Shown in pieces: positions 43,101 to 54,800 of a DNA stretch of 64,000 bases. A program made the translations under genes and the position numbers. The notes under the pieces are model-generated. The model saw only the letters and a list, made by a program, of their open reading frames with translations. It made no database searches and had not been told where the DNA came from. Positions within the stretch are counted from its first letter, which is position 1. Every line of letters starts with the position of its first letter. The DNA is from Littorina saxatilis (taxonomy: Eukaryota > Mollusca > Gastropoda > Littorinimorpha > Littorinidae). The stretch covers positions 14,475,257-14,539,256 of the forward strand of contig NC_090246.1 of NCBI RefSeq assembly GCF_037325665.1, read 5' to 3'.

Positions 43101-43973
43101 ACAAGTCGCGTAAGGCGAAAATACAATATTTAGTCAAGTAGCTGTCGAACTCACAGAATGAAACTGAACGCAATGCCATTTTTCAGCAAGACCGTATACT
43201 CGTAGCATCGTCAGTCCACCGCTCATGGCAAAGGCAGTGAAATTGACAAGAAGAGCGGGGTAGTAGTTGCGCTAAGAAGGATAGCACGCTTTTCTGTACC
43301 TCTCTTTGTTTTAACTTTCTGAGCGTGTTTTTAATCCAAACATATCATATCTATATGTTTTTGGAATCAGGAACCGACAAGGAATAAGATGAAAGTGTTT
43401 TTAAATTGATTTGGACAATTTAATTTTGATAATAATTTTTATATATTTAATTTTCAGAGCTTGTTTTTAATCCGAATATAACATATTTATATGTTTTTGG
43501 AATCAGCAAATGATGGAGAATAAGATAAATGTAAATTTGGATCGTTTTATACATTTTTATTTATTTTTTACAATTTTCAGATTTTTAATGACGAAAGTCA
43601 TTAATTAATTTTTAAGCCACCAAGCTGAAATGCAATACCGAAGTCCGGGCTTCGTCGAAGATTACTTGACCAAAATTTCAACCAATTTGGTTGAAAAATG
43701 AGGGCGTGACAGTGCCGCCTCAACTTTCACGAAAAGCCGGATATGACGTCATCAAAGATATTTATCAAAAAAATGAAAAAAACGTTCGGGGATTTCATAC
43801 CCAGGAACTCTCATGTAAAATTTCATAAAGATCGGTCCAGTAGTTTAGTCTGAATCGCTCTACACACACACACACACACACAGACACACACACACACACA
43901 CGCACATACACCACGACCCTCGTTTCGATTCCCCCTCGATGTTAAAATATTTAGTCAAAACTTGACTAAATAT
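43101..43973 (+). mobile_element. Family B element, copy 3
   Basis: Starts ACAAGTCGCGTAAGGCGAAA and ends in the ATTTAGTCAAAACTTGAC hairpin. Same orientation as copy 1. Confidence 0.8.
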
Positions 43974-44326
43974 AAAAAAATGAACACTTAAATAATGAAA
44001 TTCATCTCCGAGTTCTCCAGACTGGCATTTAACACATAATCTTTCGTTATGTGGCATATTTCATATTCGGCCTTTCTGAATTGGCAATTTATGATTTAAT
44101 GTTCTAAAGCGTAAAAAAGAGAGTGCTAGGTTATTGGGTAAAATGTTCAAATAATTTTCAAATACATACATGTGTATCTTTAAACAATCTATAATTCAAA
44201 CAAATTTCTTTTCCATTTAATTCCGATAACCACGATTGTATATTGATCTTTTAGGCATTGCAACGTTTTCAATTTAAACCATTTTTTGGAACATCGTAAA
44301 TTAAACTGGTCATGCCAAAAACCACT

Positions 44327-44699
44327 TCTTCTTCTGCGTTCGTGGGCTGAAACTCCCATGTACACTCGTGTTTTTTGCACGAGTGGAATTTTACGTGTAT
44401 GACCGTTTTTTACCCCGCCATTTAGGCAGCCATACGCCGTTTTCGGAGGAAGCATGCTGGGTATTTTCGTGTTTCTATAACCCACCGAACTCTGACATGG
44501 ATTACAGGATCTTTTTCGTGCGCACTTGGTCTTGTGCTTGCGTGTACACACGGGGGTGTTCGGACACCGAGGAGAGTCTGCACACAAAGTTGACTCTGAG
44601 AAATAAATCTCTCGCCGAACGTGGGGACGAACTCACACTGACAGCGGCCAACTGGATACAAATCCAGCGCGCTACCGACTGAGCTACATCCCCGCCCCA
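44327..44699 (-). mobile_element. SINE family F with a different tRNA head (head type 2)
   Basis: Flanked by AAAAACCACT (44317-44326 and 44700-44709). Read on the minus strand, the head is GGGGATGTAGCTCAGTCGGT, then AGTTCGTCCCCACG and about 100 bases not found in the copies at 29101 or 35466. The body and (GAA)n tail are those of family F. Confidence 0.88.
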
Positions 44700-44709
44700 A
44701 AAAACCACT

Positions 44710-45595
44710 AAGACCAAAGTTGTTTCAACATGTTTTAAATAGGGTGCTTCATATATATATTATTTACATACGATGCAAAAAACGGTGCAATACATTTGAA
44801 AACGTATTACTATTATTACAATCCACCAATTTAAACCAAAAACTAAATATTCTATTTGTAACTTGGACATCTAGTGGAAATTTGCCTAATTCGCCTCATA
44901 CCATACATCTTATAAAAACGAAGCTGCAATTTTGTTGCTAAATTTACTAAATTTGGGCCCCATACTTCACAGCCATACTGTGCATACAAACCTACATTGA
45001 CACACACACACACACACAGTTTGCGCATGTATTATAATTTATACCGAGAGAGAGAGCTACAGAGAGAGAGAGAGAGAGAGGGGGGGGGGTACTCAGAGAG
45101 CACACGTTACACAAACAAAACGAACGCATACTTATACTGCAGATGTCACAACACGTATCTGTGTCAAATGTCTGCACCAGGAGTAGATCTTCCCAAAGTC
45201 CCATTCTATAAACCAAACCACCCACCGGCTCTGGAACCCCAACAGGCATATTGACGGTAGCCCTGTGCAATTCAACTCCGTCTTTCTTCAGGACATCCCA
45301 GCAGCCGAAAGACCCACATCGCAGTCACCCCTCGCGTACCACGCGAGCCTTCGGTCCAGTGACTTCCTCATCCTTGCGGGATCGATACCAAGTTACAAAG
45401 TCAAACGTCGTGCAACGATCATCATATATGTTTGTTCTCATTCAGTCAGATTGTAAAAAAACCGGCGATGTTTCACACGGTTTCTGTGCTTTTCTGTTTG
45501 TGGTTAGATTTTTGTAATCTTTTCACCAGAAAGTTGTACGTTTTTGTTTGCATATGCCAATCTTTTCACCGCAAAGTAAGGTGAATATATGTATG
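44710..45595. other. Spacer with CA and GA runs
   Basis: (CA)n at 45001-45018 and (GA)n at 45046-45080. No gene recognised. Confidence 0.35.
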
Positions 45596-45605
45596 CCGCA
45601 ATGTA

Positions 45606-45671
45606 GTAGTAGTAGTAGCAGAGACTATAGAATGTATACTCTATAGTCTCTGGTAGTAGTAGTAGTAGTAT
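45606..45671. repeat. (TAG)n with an embedded palindrome
   Basis: Two (GTA)n runs flank CAGAGACTATAGAATGTATA and its inverted partner CTCTATAGTCTCTG. This abuts the 3' end of the LINE, so one run may be its tail. Confidence 0.7.
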
Positions 45672-45674
45672 GTA

Positions 45675-46680
45675 GGGGCGGCTATATTTGTTAGCCGAAG
45701 GCCGCGAGGCCTTCTTTGTCAGATACTTTGCATGCCTAAATCCCTATTCTTTCAATGCTTTCAATCAAAGTCGTAAAAAAAGGTTAAGAAATTTTGGAGA
45801 ATTGTCCAAGAAGTTTTTGAAGGCGTCCACTGTGGGTGCGAATTTTATGTTAGTGGGTAGTGCATTCCAATTGTTAGCAACTCTATGAGAAAACGAAAAC
45901 TTGCGCTTGTTAGTCTTACAGTGTTGAACAAAGATTTTTCCCTGGCTGTTTCTGGTGTTGTCTGTCTGCTTGAATGTGAATATTTTGTGCATGTCAATAT
46001 CATCCACCCCATTTATAATTCTATATGTTTGTATTAGGTCACCCCTTGTCCTCCTTCCCTTCAGAGAGTGGAGGTCTAAGTATTTGAGTCTGTCCGCGTA
46101 AGATTTATCACGGCACTCCTTTAGAATTTTAGTTGCTCGACGCTGCACCCTCTCAATTGTCTCTTGAGGAATGGACTCCACACCACATTTGCATATTCCA
46201 CCAGTGGTCTCACAAAGGTTTGTATAGCTTTAAGAAGGTGTCCTTGTCAAGAAATGAGAACGCTCGTTTGATAATGCCAATCCTCTGATTAGCTTTTGAC
46301 ACAACTCCTCGAATATGCGGGTCGAATGACAAATTGCTGTCGAAAACAACACCGATGTCCTTTTCTTCATCACATTCATTTATTTTTTCAATAGCATCAT
46401 TGACAGTCATCACGTAGTCATATTTGGGATTCTTTTTACCAGAATGCAGAACATTGCACTTTGAAACATTAAAAAATAATTTCCATTTATTTGTCCAATC
46501 CTGAAGTAAGTGTATGTCTTTTTGCATGACTGAACTGTTTGTTGCTTTATTGTATAGCTTTGTATCATCCGCAAATATCTTCACTATACCACTAACCACA
46601 TCTGGTAAATCATTTATAAACACTGTAAATAGAACCGGCCCCAAAACGCTGTGCCGGAGAGATACTGCAAGGTTGATATT
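45675..46680 (-). mobile_element. CR1/Jockey-like LINE, 5'-truncated and frameshifted
   Basis: The minus-strand frame 46644-46210 has VLFTVFINDLPDV and the RT catalytic IFADDTKLY, then SKCNVLHSG and DIGVVFDSNL. FVRPLVEYANVVWSPFLK follows in a shifted frame near 46205-46150, and 46181-45765 continues VQRRATKIL, RRTRGDLIQTY and NNWNALP. So about one third of ORF2 remains with at least one or two frameshifts near 46150-46210. No endonuclease part is present. Confidence 0.85.
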
Positions 46681-46689
46681 GCTTACTTA

Positions 46690-47028
46690 TCATCCAATTT
46701 TGCTGAGGTTTAAAGCAAAAATTGTACCTAACCGGACACTTGAGCTTTCTTTCAAGGTTACTGTTGTTGAATAAATATGACCAGCAACAGGACGAACGAA
46801 CGAACATTAAACTTCATTCGACAAGGCTAATAAAGGTTTAAGGCACATTGCCTTATCTAACAACCTGTCCTTACAAATACTTGACATATTATTCATTAAA
46901 GAAGTATACAAATGGAGAAAGAAAAAAATGCTAAGGCAACAAGAATATAAAATAGAATTTTTATTGCGGAGAAAGTCAGAAAGAAGAGAAGAAGAGAAGA
47001 AGAAGTCAACCAGAAAACTGACAAACAA

Positions 47029-47096
<68 letters not shown>

Positions 47097-47365
47097 AACA
47101 AACAAACAAACAAAGACCATCTTGATAAAGATGCTGACATGGTAGGGATTGGGCTTGTTACCAGTCATGCATGAGTTACTGACATCTGAATTTGTTTGAA
47201 TAACAGATTGGTTTGAATTGAAACTGGTCAATTTGTTCAATCAATTTGTAATGGACCAGGCAGTCTCTATGTGGACAAACACTCCATTCTGAACATAACC
47301 TATTCATTTTGTTGTCAGTGGTTGAATTAGTCATTACAAATTATATCATATGAATTTAATGTGTA
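46690..47365. other. Spacer with a long CA run
   Basis: (CA)n at 47034-47092 followed by (AAAC)n. Nothing else recognised. Confidence 0.4.
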
Positions 47366-48305
47366 GGGGAATGGCTCCTAATATGGACCACTTTTTGTTT
47401 CATGCTAATAACTAGCTTGTTTTCTTGCGAAGAAGTTTCATTTTGAGTTTGGTAGTCCTTCTCTCGTAGGTTAACCGTTAGGCCTAATTAGAGTGAAATA
47501 GCTTTGATAGACATTCAACAAAAATTAAATGCAGAAAAAATCACAAATGGTCCATATTAGGAGCCTGGTCGTCTAATATGGACCAGTGAAGCGGCCTTCA
47601 CGAATCACTGTAAAAAGCCCCCTATACTTCAAAATAACATGATACAACTTAGTGTACAAGTCAGACTAATTAAAATATGCTTTAGATTGATCTGTGTCGG
47701 GTTGATGAGAGCATTATTTGAAGCACACCAGGAAACTAAAGAAGCTTATCAAAAACAGAGTGAAAATAAGTGAAATTATCAACTTCCACGAAAAGAAGCT
47801 TTTTGTTTTATTTTTTTTAAATCTCGAGGGCTAGTTATAGGTTATTTCCAGCAAGCTTCTTAATGAATTAATGAAAATAGCCTTTAGCTTTTATTTTCTT
47901 CGATTTGTTGAAGGTGGTCCATATTAGGGGACTTGCACATACTTTGAGATTTTGCTATTATTTTTTGTTTGCAGTAGAAACTCGGGGTCAACACTGCTAA
48001 AATGTAACAAAATGCGGTCTTAGCTGTCATTTATAGCAATTTTGTGTGATAAAAGCTTTAGCTGTGGACAGAAACGAGTCTGTTTTAGGCAGCAACTTTA
48101 GAGTGAATACTGCCAAAAGTGAAAAAAAGAGAAAAAGCCTAACGGTTTTGAGATGTGTGTTTCTGCAACTGTTTTGACATGTGCAAGATATCCAAAGAGG
48201 GTGAATACAGTGAATAAAACTTTTTTGAGCGCTCTAGCGCCGTTAGTTTGTCAGAACAGGAGGTGTTTCATATTAGGAGCCGGTCCATATTAGGAGCCCT
48301 TCCCC
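47366..48305. mobile_element. TA-flanked MITE with repeated CTAATATGGACC motifs
   Basis: Inverted ends GGGGAATGGCTCCTAATATG and the complement of GGGGAAGGGCTCCTAATATG, with TA outside both (47364-47365, 48306-48307). 940 bp without a useful ORF. The core motif CTAATATGGACC or close versions occurs at least six times in both orientations (about 47375, 47553, 47573, 47913, 48270, 48283). Confidence 0.75.
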
Positions 48306-48839
48306 TACTGAAATACAATCTAAACCCTGTTTACAGACAGTAATTTGATATTTTCATGCTGCTGAATTCTTATGTTACATATCTGTTTGCCTAACTCCAA
48401 ATCTTCATCAAAATTTGGTGACAACAACAACAAAGTCACTGAACGTTGATTCAGAATTTTAGTTATTCACAAGCATCTTATAATAGTTGCTGGTCTCAGG
48501 CCAAATCATGAATCATGAATGGAACGTTATTTGTTTTTGAAAGTCAACCATCATCATGATCATCAATATCATCCCCGTGTTATTTTTGACAACAGTGGCT
48601 TTGTCGGATCTTGGACATAATTATTTTATCGATATCAGCAATGCAGCCAGTGATTCTTGAGACTCCTTGTGATTGTATAAAGACTCATGGTAACGATATC
48701 TTACAATATTTTGTGCAAGTTGTGGTGAAAAGACGATCATAAAATTCCCAGAATTCCTTGTAGTCGCCAACGTCAGTCCACGCCTTTGGAAATTTGCTAA
48801 TTTAGAGCGAAGTTGGAAGACTTTTTGGAAAATATCACC

Positions 48840-51800
48840 ATGTTTGGTGCTCCGCAGGGTATAAAACGCCCGTCTGGATTTGATAGTGAGTAAAATGATC
48901 GCTTTCTTGCTTTGCTTTTAAAGTTTTTGCTGAACACAGACATGACATATGACCTCTGTCAAGTTGACGGCAATCGGCATACTTTCGTGTCAGGCAAATT
49001 TGCTGGCTGATTTTTATTATGGAAAGTTGCAATCGGTCCTACTCCTAGATCGGGTTAGCTCGCAATGCTCAGCACATCATACCCTAGATAAGCGTCCCAG
49101 ATCCACTCTTTGCGAGATGGATGAAGGCCGTGAAGTTGCGCACAGTGGGTGTGGGACACAGTCGACTGACGCTGACAAAATTTCACAATGTTTTTTTCAA
49201 TACATGTTTGTATACTAATTTAGTAATTACTATAAATGTGGGTGCTTATTTTGCTTATGAAACTGGCACTGGCAGTAACATTGGATAATTATTAAAGACT
49301 GTAAGCATAACAGCACTAACACTCTTTAGACTACACATTAAACAATAATTATTAGTTGTTATGGTATTGTGTTTTTAGCAATAATTGTTGTAGTTTTACT
49401 TTTAGACTCTTACTTCTTTAACCCTTTCGCTGCCAATCAAAACTTACTTATGTGCATTCCTGATTGCCAGGGAATTTTGGAGTTCGGGGTGTAATAATTC
49501 ACAAAAAATTCTTGCTCCAAACTGGCAGTAGGTAGGTAAATAAAACCTATGTTATTTTTAAAGGAAATTGAACCAAGAATCTGTTTTTAGTGTCTAAACA
49601 TGGAAACAATAATTAGTTTGGCTTATAATGATGTTTAAATATGAACTTTTGAAAAATCAGTCCGGCACATCTTCCGGTGCCTGTGGATCAAACACAGGTG
49701 GCTGTTTTGCTTGCTCCAAGAAAGGATCATAATCACTGTCATCTACCTGTTTCCAACGAATCGTCCGAAAGAAAATCTCCCCCTTCCCCTGTCAGTATCC
49801 ATAATCATTTGCACCGCCTGTAGCGTCAGTCCGTCTTTGTTTTTCCCAACTAGGGCCCGGTCGACTGCCACCGTTAGCCATTTTGACGAGTCGAGCTTTC
49901 TCTCCCCTTTCCTGCCCGCCAAGGCCGAAAATCACCTTCAGACGCAAAACCGCGTCACCATTTATGTTAATTCTCTAAAAAGGCTTGCCTTTGGTCAGAC
50001 AACATCAGAAGAAGAAGAAGAAGGTCAGAATCTGTGCTAGATGTGTCCCCAGGATGTTGGAGAAGGGTAGTTTCTTCTGGAGTACTTGCTTTGGAAGGTT
50101 AAAAGTAAAGCAAACAACAAAATTTGGGTTATGTGTAACAACTAACAGTAACAACTAACATGGCCCAAAACATAGGGCATTTAGGCCAATCTTTTAAAAA
50201 CAATTATCACAGAGATAAAAGTGTCATAAGATTTCTTGTATGTGTGAAATTGCACACTTTATGATTACAGTGGGAGAATGGGGTGGGAATGGTGATGACA
50301 GCAATGATGGAACTGGACGGAAGAAGAAAAAGAGAAGTCGTTGGAACACAGAAATTGACGACAAGACTGTAATTCCTGGCATGCCAACTACCATTCCACC
50401 TAACCTCTCCAAGGAACAGGAGAAGCAGTATATTGGTATGCATCAGTATTCTTCTGCCAGGAATTGTATTAGATTGGGCCTGTTCTGTTGGTCATTTTCT
50501 TTGTCTACTGCTGCTGTGTTTGTCAATGTCAGTGTTTGTCTGCTTAATTCTGTGTTTTGTATGTTATTCACAGGTGGAGCTTCATGGGCGATCTCTTAAT
50601 TTTGAATTGCTTCAGGAGTGATAATCTTAATTTCAAAATTGTTTTTTCTATGATCTGGTGAGACGATTAATGCAGCTGCCTGGAGGACTGGGTGGCCGAG
50701 TGGTAACGCACTTGCGCTCGGAAGCGAGAGGTTGCGAGTTCGACCCTGGGTCAGGGCGTTAGCAATTTTCTCCCCCCTTTCCAAACCTAGGTGGTGGGTT
50801 CAAGTGCTAGTCTTTCGAATGAGACGAAAAACCGAGGTCCCTTCGTGTACACTACATTGGGGTGTGCACGTTAAAGATCCCACGATTGACAAAAGGGTCT
50901 TTCCTGGCAAAATTGTATAGGCATAGATAAAAAATGTCCACCAAAATTCCCGTGTGACTTGGAATAATAGGCCGTGAAAAGTAGGATATGCGCCAAAATG
51001 GCTGCGATCTGCTGGTCGATGTGAATGCGTGATGTATTGTGTAAAAAATTCCATCTCACACGGCAGAAATAGATCCCTGCGCCTTGAGTCCGAGTCTGGT
51101 GATACGTGCGCGATATCAGACTTAATATAACATAGCTGCCAAGCTGATCATTTTTTTATGCAAATGAACTTTTTGAGTGATTGTTATAAATTATTGAATC
51201 TTATTGCAGTCCATTTCTTCACTGAGTGTTGTATTTCATGATTCAGAAGATTTTTGACTCACATGCGAAGCAAAAGTGAGTCTATGTACTCACCCGAGTC
51301 GTCCGTCCGTCCGTCCGTCCCCCCCCGTCCGGACGTCCGTCCGAAAAACTTTAACGTTGGATATTTCTTGGACACTATTCAGTCTATCAGTACCAAATTT
51401 GGCAAGATGGTGTATGATGACAAGGCCCCAAAAAACATACATAGCATCTTGACCTTGCTTCAAGGTCAAGGTCGCAGGGGCCATAAATGTTGCCTAAAAA
51501 ACAGCTATTTTTCACATTTTTCCCATTTTCTCTGAAGTTTTTGAGATTCAATACCTCACCTATAAATGATATATAGGGCAAAGTAAGCCCCATCTTTTGA
51601 TACCAGTTTGGTTTACCTTGCTTCAAGGTCAAGGTCACAGGAGCTCTTCGAAGTTGGATTGTATACATATTTTGAAGTGACCTTGACCCTGAACTATGGA
51701 AGATAACTGTTTCAAACTTAAAAATTATGTGGGGCACATGTTATGCTTTCATCATGAGACACATTTGGTCACATATGATCAAGGTCAAGGTCACTTTGAC

Positions 51801-54800
51801 CCTTATGAAATGTGACCAAAATAAGGTAGTGAACCACTAAAAGTGACCATATCTCATGGTAGAAAGAGCCAATAAGCACCATTGTACTTCCTATGTCTTG
51901 AATTAACAGCTTTGTGTTGCATGACCTTGGATGACCTTGACCTTGGGTCAAGGTCACATGTATTTTGGTAGGAAAAATGTGTAAAGCATGTGAGTCGTAT
52001 GGGCTTTGCCCTTCTTGTTTATTTAGTTTAGAGCACATTTTCATGCCATTGCCAAGGATTACTCAATAATTACTGGCAAACATTTCCATTTGCCCAGTTT
52101 ATAACATTGATATACAGGTCTACATTGCACTTTTTTTTAACCATGTGTTTTCAGTATGTAATTACCCTCATTTAGTGTTGTCTAAAATAAGACTATATAT
52201 ATATATGCAGTTTGAATACATGTGCATTTAAACAAATGAAAAAAGTATGTAAAAACATGTTATTCGCAAGAAGGCACAACCAGTAAAACGGCAGTATAGA
52301 TCTTACAAAGTGCTTAAAGTTTTGTTACTCATGCTGTGCTTAGTAGCGTAAATATGTGCTTGTGACACATTGAGTTTTGTTACTGATTGTGTGTGTGTCA
52401 CTGTATGTCTCTTCATCTGTGTACATGTTGATACTAATAATAACCTGATTGAGGGGATAAAATGTGTGATGGTAATTTCATTTATGTGATATTTTTGCTT
52501 AAATCTGATTCACTTTTCTTTCAGTTCATTTACAAATAGAGGAGATTAGTCGTAAGCTACGCTCTGGAGACCTGGGCATCTCACCTAACCCTGAAGACAG
52601 GTGTGCATCTTGTGGTACAGCAGCGTCCTTGGCGCCAGCCAGCCCTAACGATAACCTAATTTAAACCATTGGATTCACACATTCCAGCTCTTATGCAGTT
52701 ATCAGCTGATGGATGGTATATGTATCAAGTACACGTTATCATTATCTATTAATCCTTTTTGCAGACCTACTTGACTATGGTAAAACAAAAGGTGGTCGCT
52801 TTTATTTTTTATTTGGGCCATCCAATCTTTGTCTTTCTCAGTTTCTGTTTTTATTCTGTTCTTCTTTTTTCAAGCAGGATACTTAAAAACTGGTTTATTT
52901 ATGGTTGATACTTCGCATATGTTTTATAGATAAAGTTGTCACTGCAAAATGTTTTTGAGTAACATCTAGAGCATTCCCTGTTCAGCTGCTTGTTAAAGAG
53001 AAAGTGTTTGTATTTATTGAAGCTGAAGAGTAACACTTTTTGTGAATTTACTAGCACTTGGAAGAAGAAGGGCATACATGCCACAGCCCAAATTCAGCTT
53101 TCACTATCCTGGATAGTGTCCCCTAGTGTGTGTGTCCCACCGGTGCTACCCAAGTTTCCCTCTCGCAGTGCCCCCATGAAATGTTGAGCTGTGAGTCTAG
53201 CTGTCAGTCTGACTGCCAGTATTGGCGTTAACCGGTCATACCGGTAAGTTGAAATGAGAAAATACCGGAACCAAAAAGGCTGCCGGTATGACCTACAGTT
53301 TGATTTTTGAACTACTGGAGTTTTTTTCGCTGATAAGACAACAAAACCAGTACGACTAGCCTACCGTTTTTTTCTGGACTGTTTGCATCATTAAAGTTTG
53401 CGTACCGGTTTGAAAAAATACTAGCGCCATCACTGACTGCACACCTTGAACTTTTCACTACTGCCAGAAGAAATCCACAGTGAAACTGGAAGATGTTCTT
53501 GGGTACTGAACACCACAGCCACTGAAGTAAGACTGAGACCTTGCTGAGCTGTTCAGGCATTTTATGGGGGCACTAGGTACAAGTTAAAACCCTTAGTCCT
53601 CAGTTTTAAGAATTTAGGTCAACGTGTTTGCTTTTCTTTTGATGATCTGAACCTTCCTTCAAGATCATTCTGTCAAGAAGCATCACCTTGATTTATAAGG
53701 TTGTTTTTATCATGTAATTGTCTTTCATAAGACATAGAATTTGTTGTTTTAATAAAAGGATTGATGTCAATGCATCATTTTTGTTAAGATTATTTGTTTA
53801 TGTTATCATTTCTTTTACAAAATTCATGAAGCCATAAATTGGTCGAGCGAACATTGAGGTTAGCGTATATGAATTCTTCTAGCATGAAGTCCGCTGTCAG
53901 TTTTCAATGAGAAAGGGTACATAAGCTTCAAAGCGGATAACCACAAACAGCCTCTAGACATCAGATCAAAATCGTTTTACCTGATTGAGTCACTTGAGAA
54001 AAAGTGACTCTATGTAATCGGTCAGTGTTAGTCTGTCCGGCCGGCCGGCCGTCCGTAGACACCACCTTAACGTTGGACTTTTCTCGGAAACTATCAAAGC
54101 GATCGGGCTCATATTTTGTTTAGTCGTGACCTCCAATGACCTCTACACTTTAACGATGGTTTCGTTGACCTTTGACCTTTTTCAAGGTCACAGGTCAGCG
54201 TCAAAGGAAAAATTAGACATTTTATATCTTTGACAAAGTTCATCGGATGTGATTGAAACTTTGTAGGATTATTCTTTACATCAAAGTATTTACATCTGTA
54301 GCCTTTTACGAACGTTATCAGAAAAACAAGGGAGATAACTAGCCTTTTCTGTTCAACACACAACTTAACGTTGGGCTTTTCTCGGAAACTATAAAAGTGA
54401 CCGGGCTCAAATTTTATGTGAACGTGACTCATTGTGTTGTGAATAGCAATTTCTTCCTGTCCATCTGATGCCTCATATAATATTCAGAACTGCGAAAGTG
54501 ACTCGATCGAGCGTTTGCTCTTCTTGTTTTAAGCTGGAACTTGAGACACACAAGAAAAGTATTTTTATCAATTTATTTTTCATTTATTTTGGTTATTATT
54601 CTTACCTGTATAGTCCTCATTTCCCTCTGAAGGTGCAAAGATGGATAAATATGACAGGGCTCCTACTTTTCTGCGAATTCGCTGATTTCCGAGAATATAA
54701 AAAGAAGAGACTGATCAAATTTCCTAATGAATGCACCATTTTGAAAGTAACTTTGTAAGAGAACAAATAAATTGTAAATTGCTAAAATATTCCAGACCCA

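Noticed and set aside
49711-50040. 109-codon plus-strand ORF
   Set aside because: It lies within SF1 intron 1. The better signal there is the opposite-strand piggyBac-like fragment.
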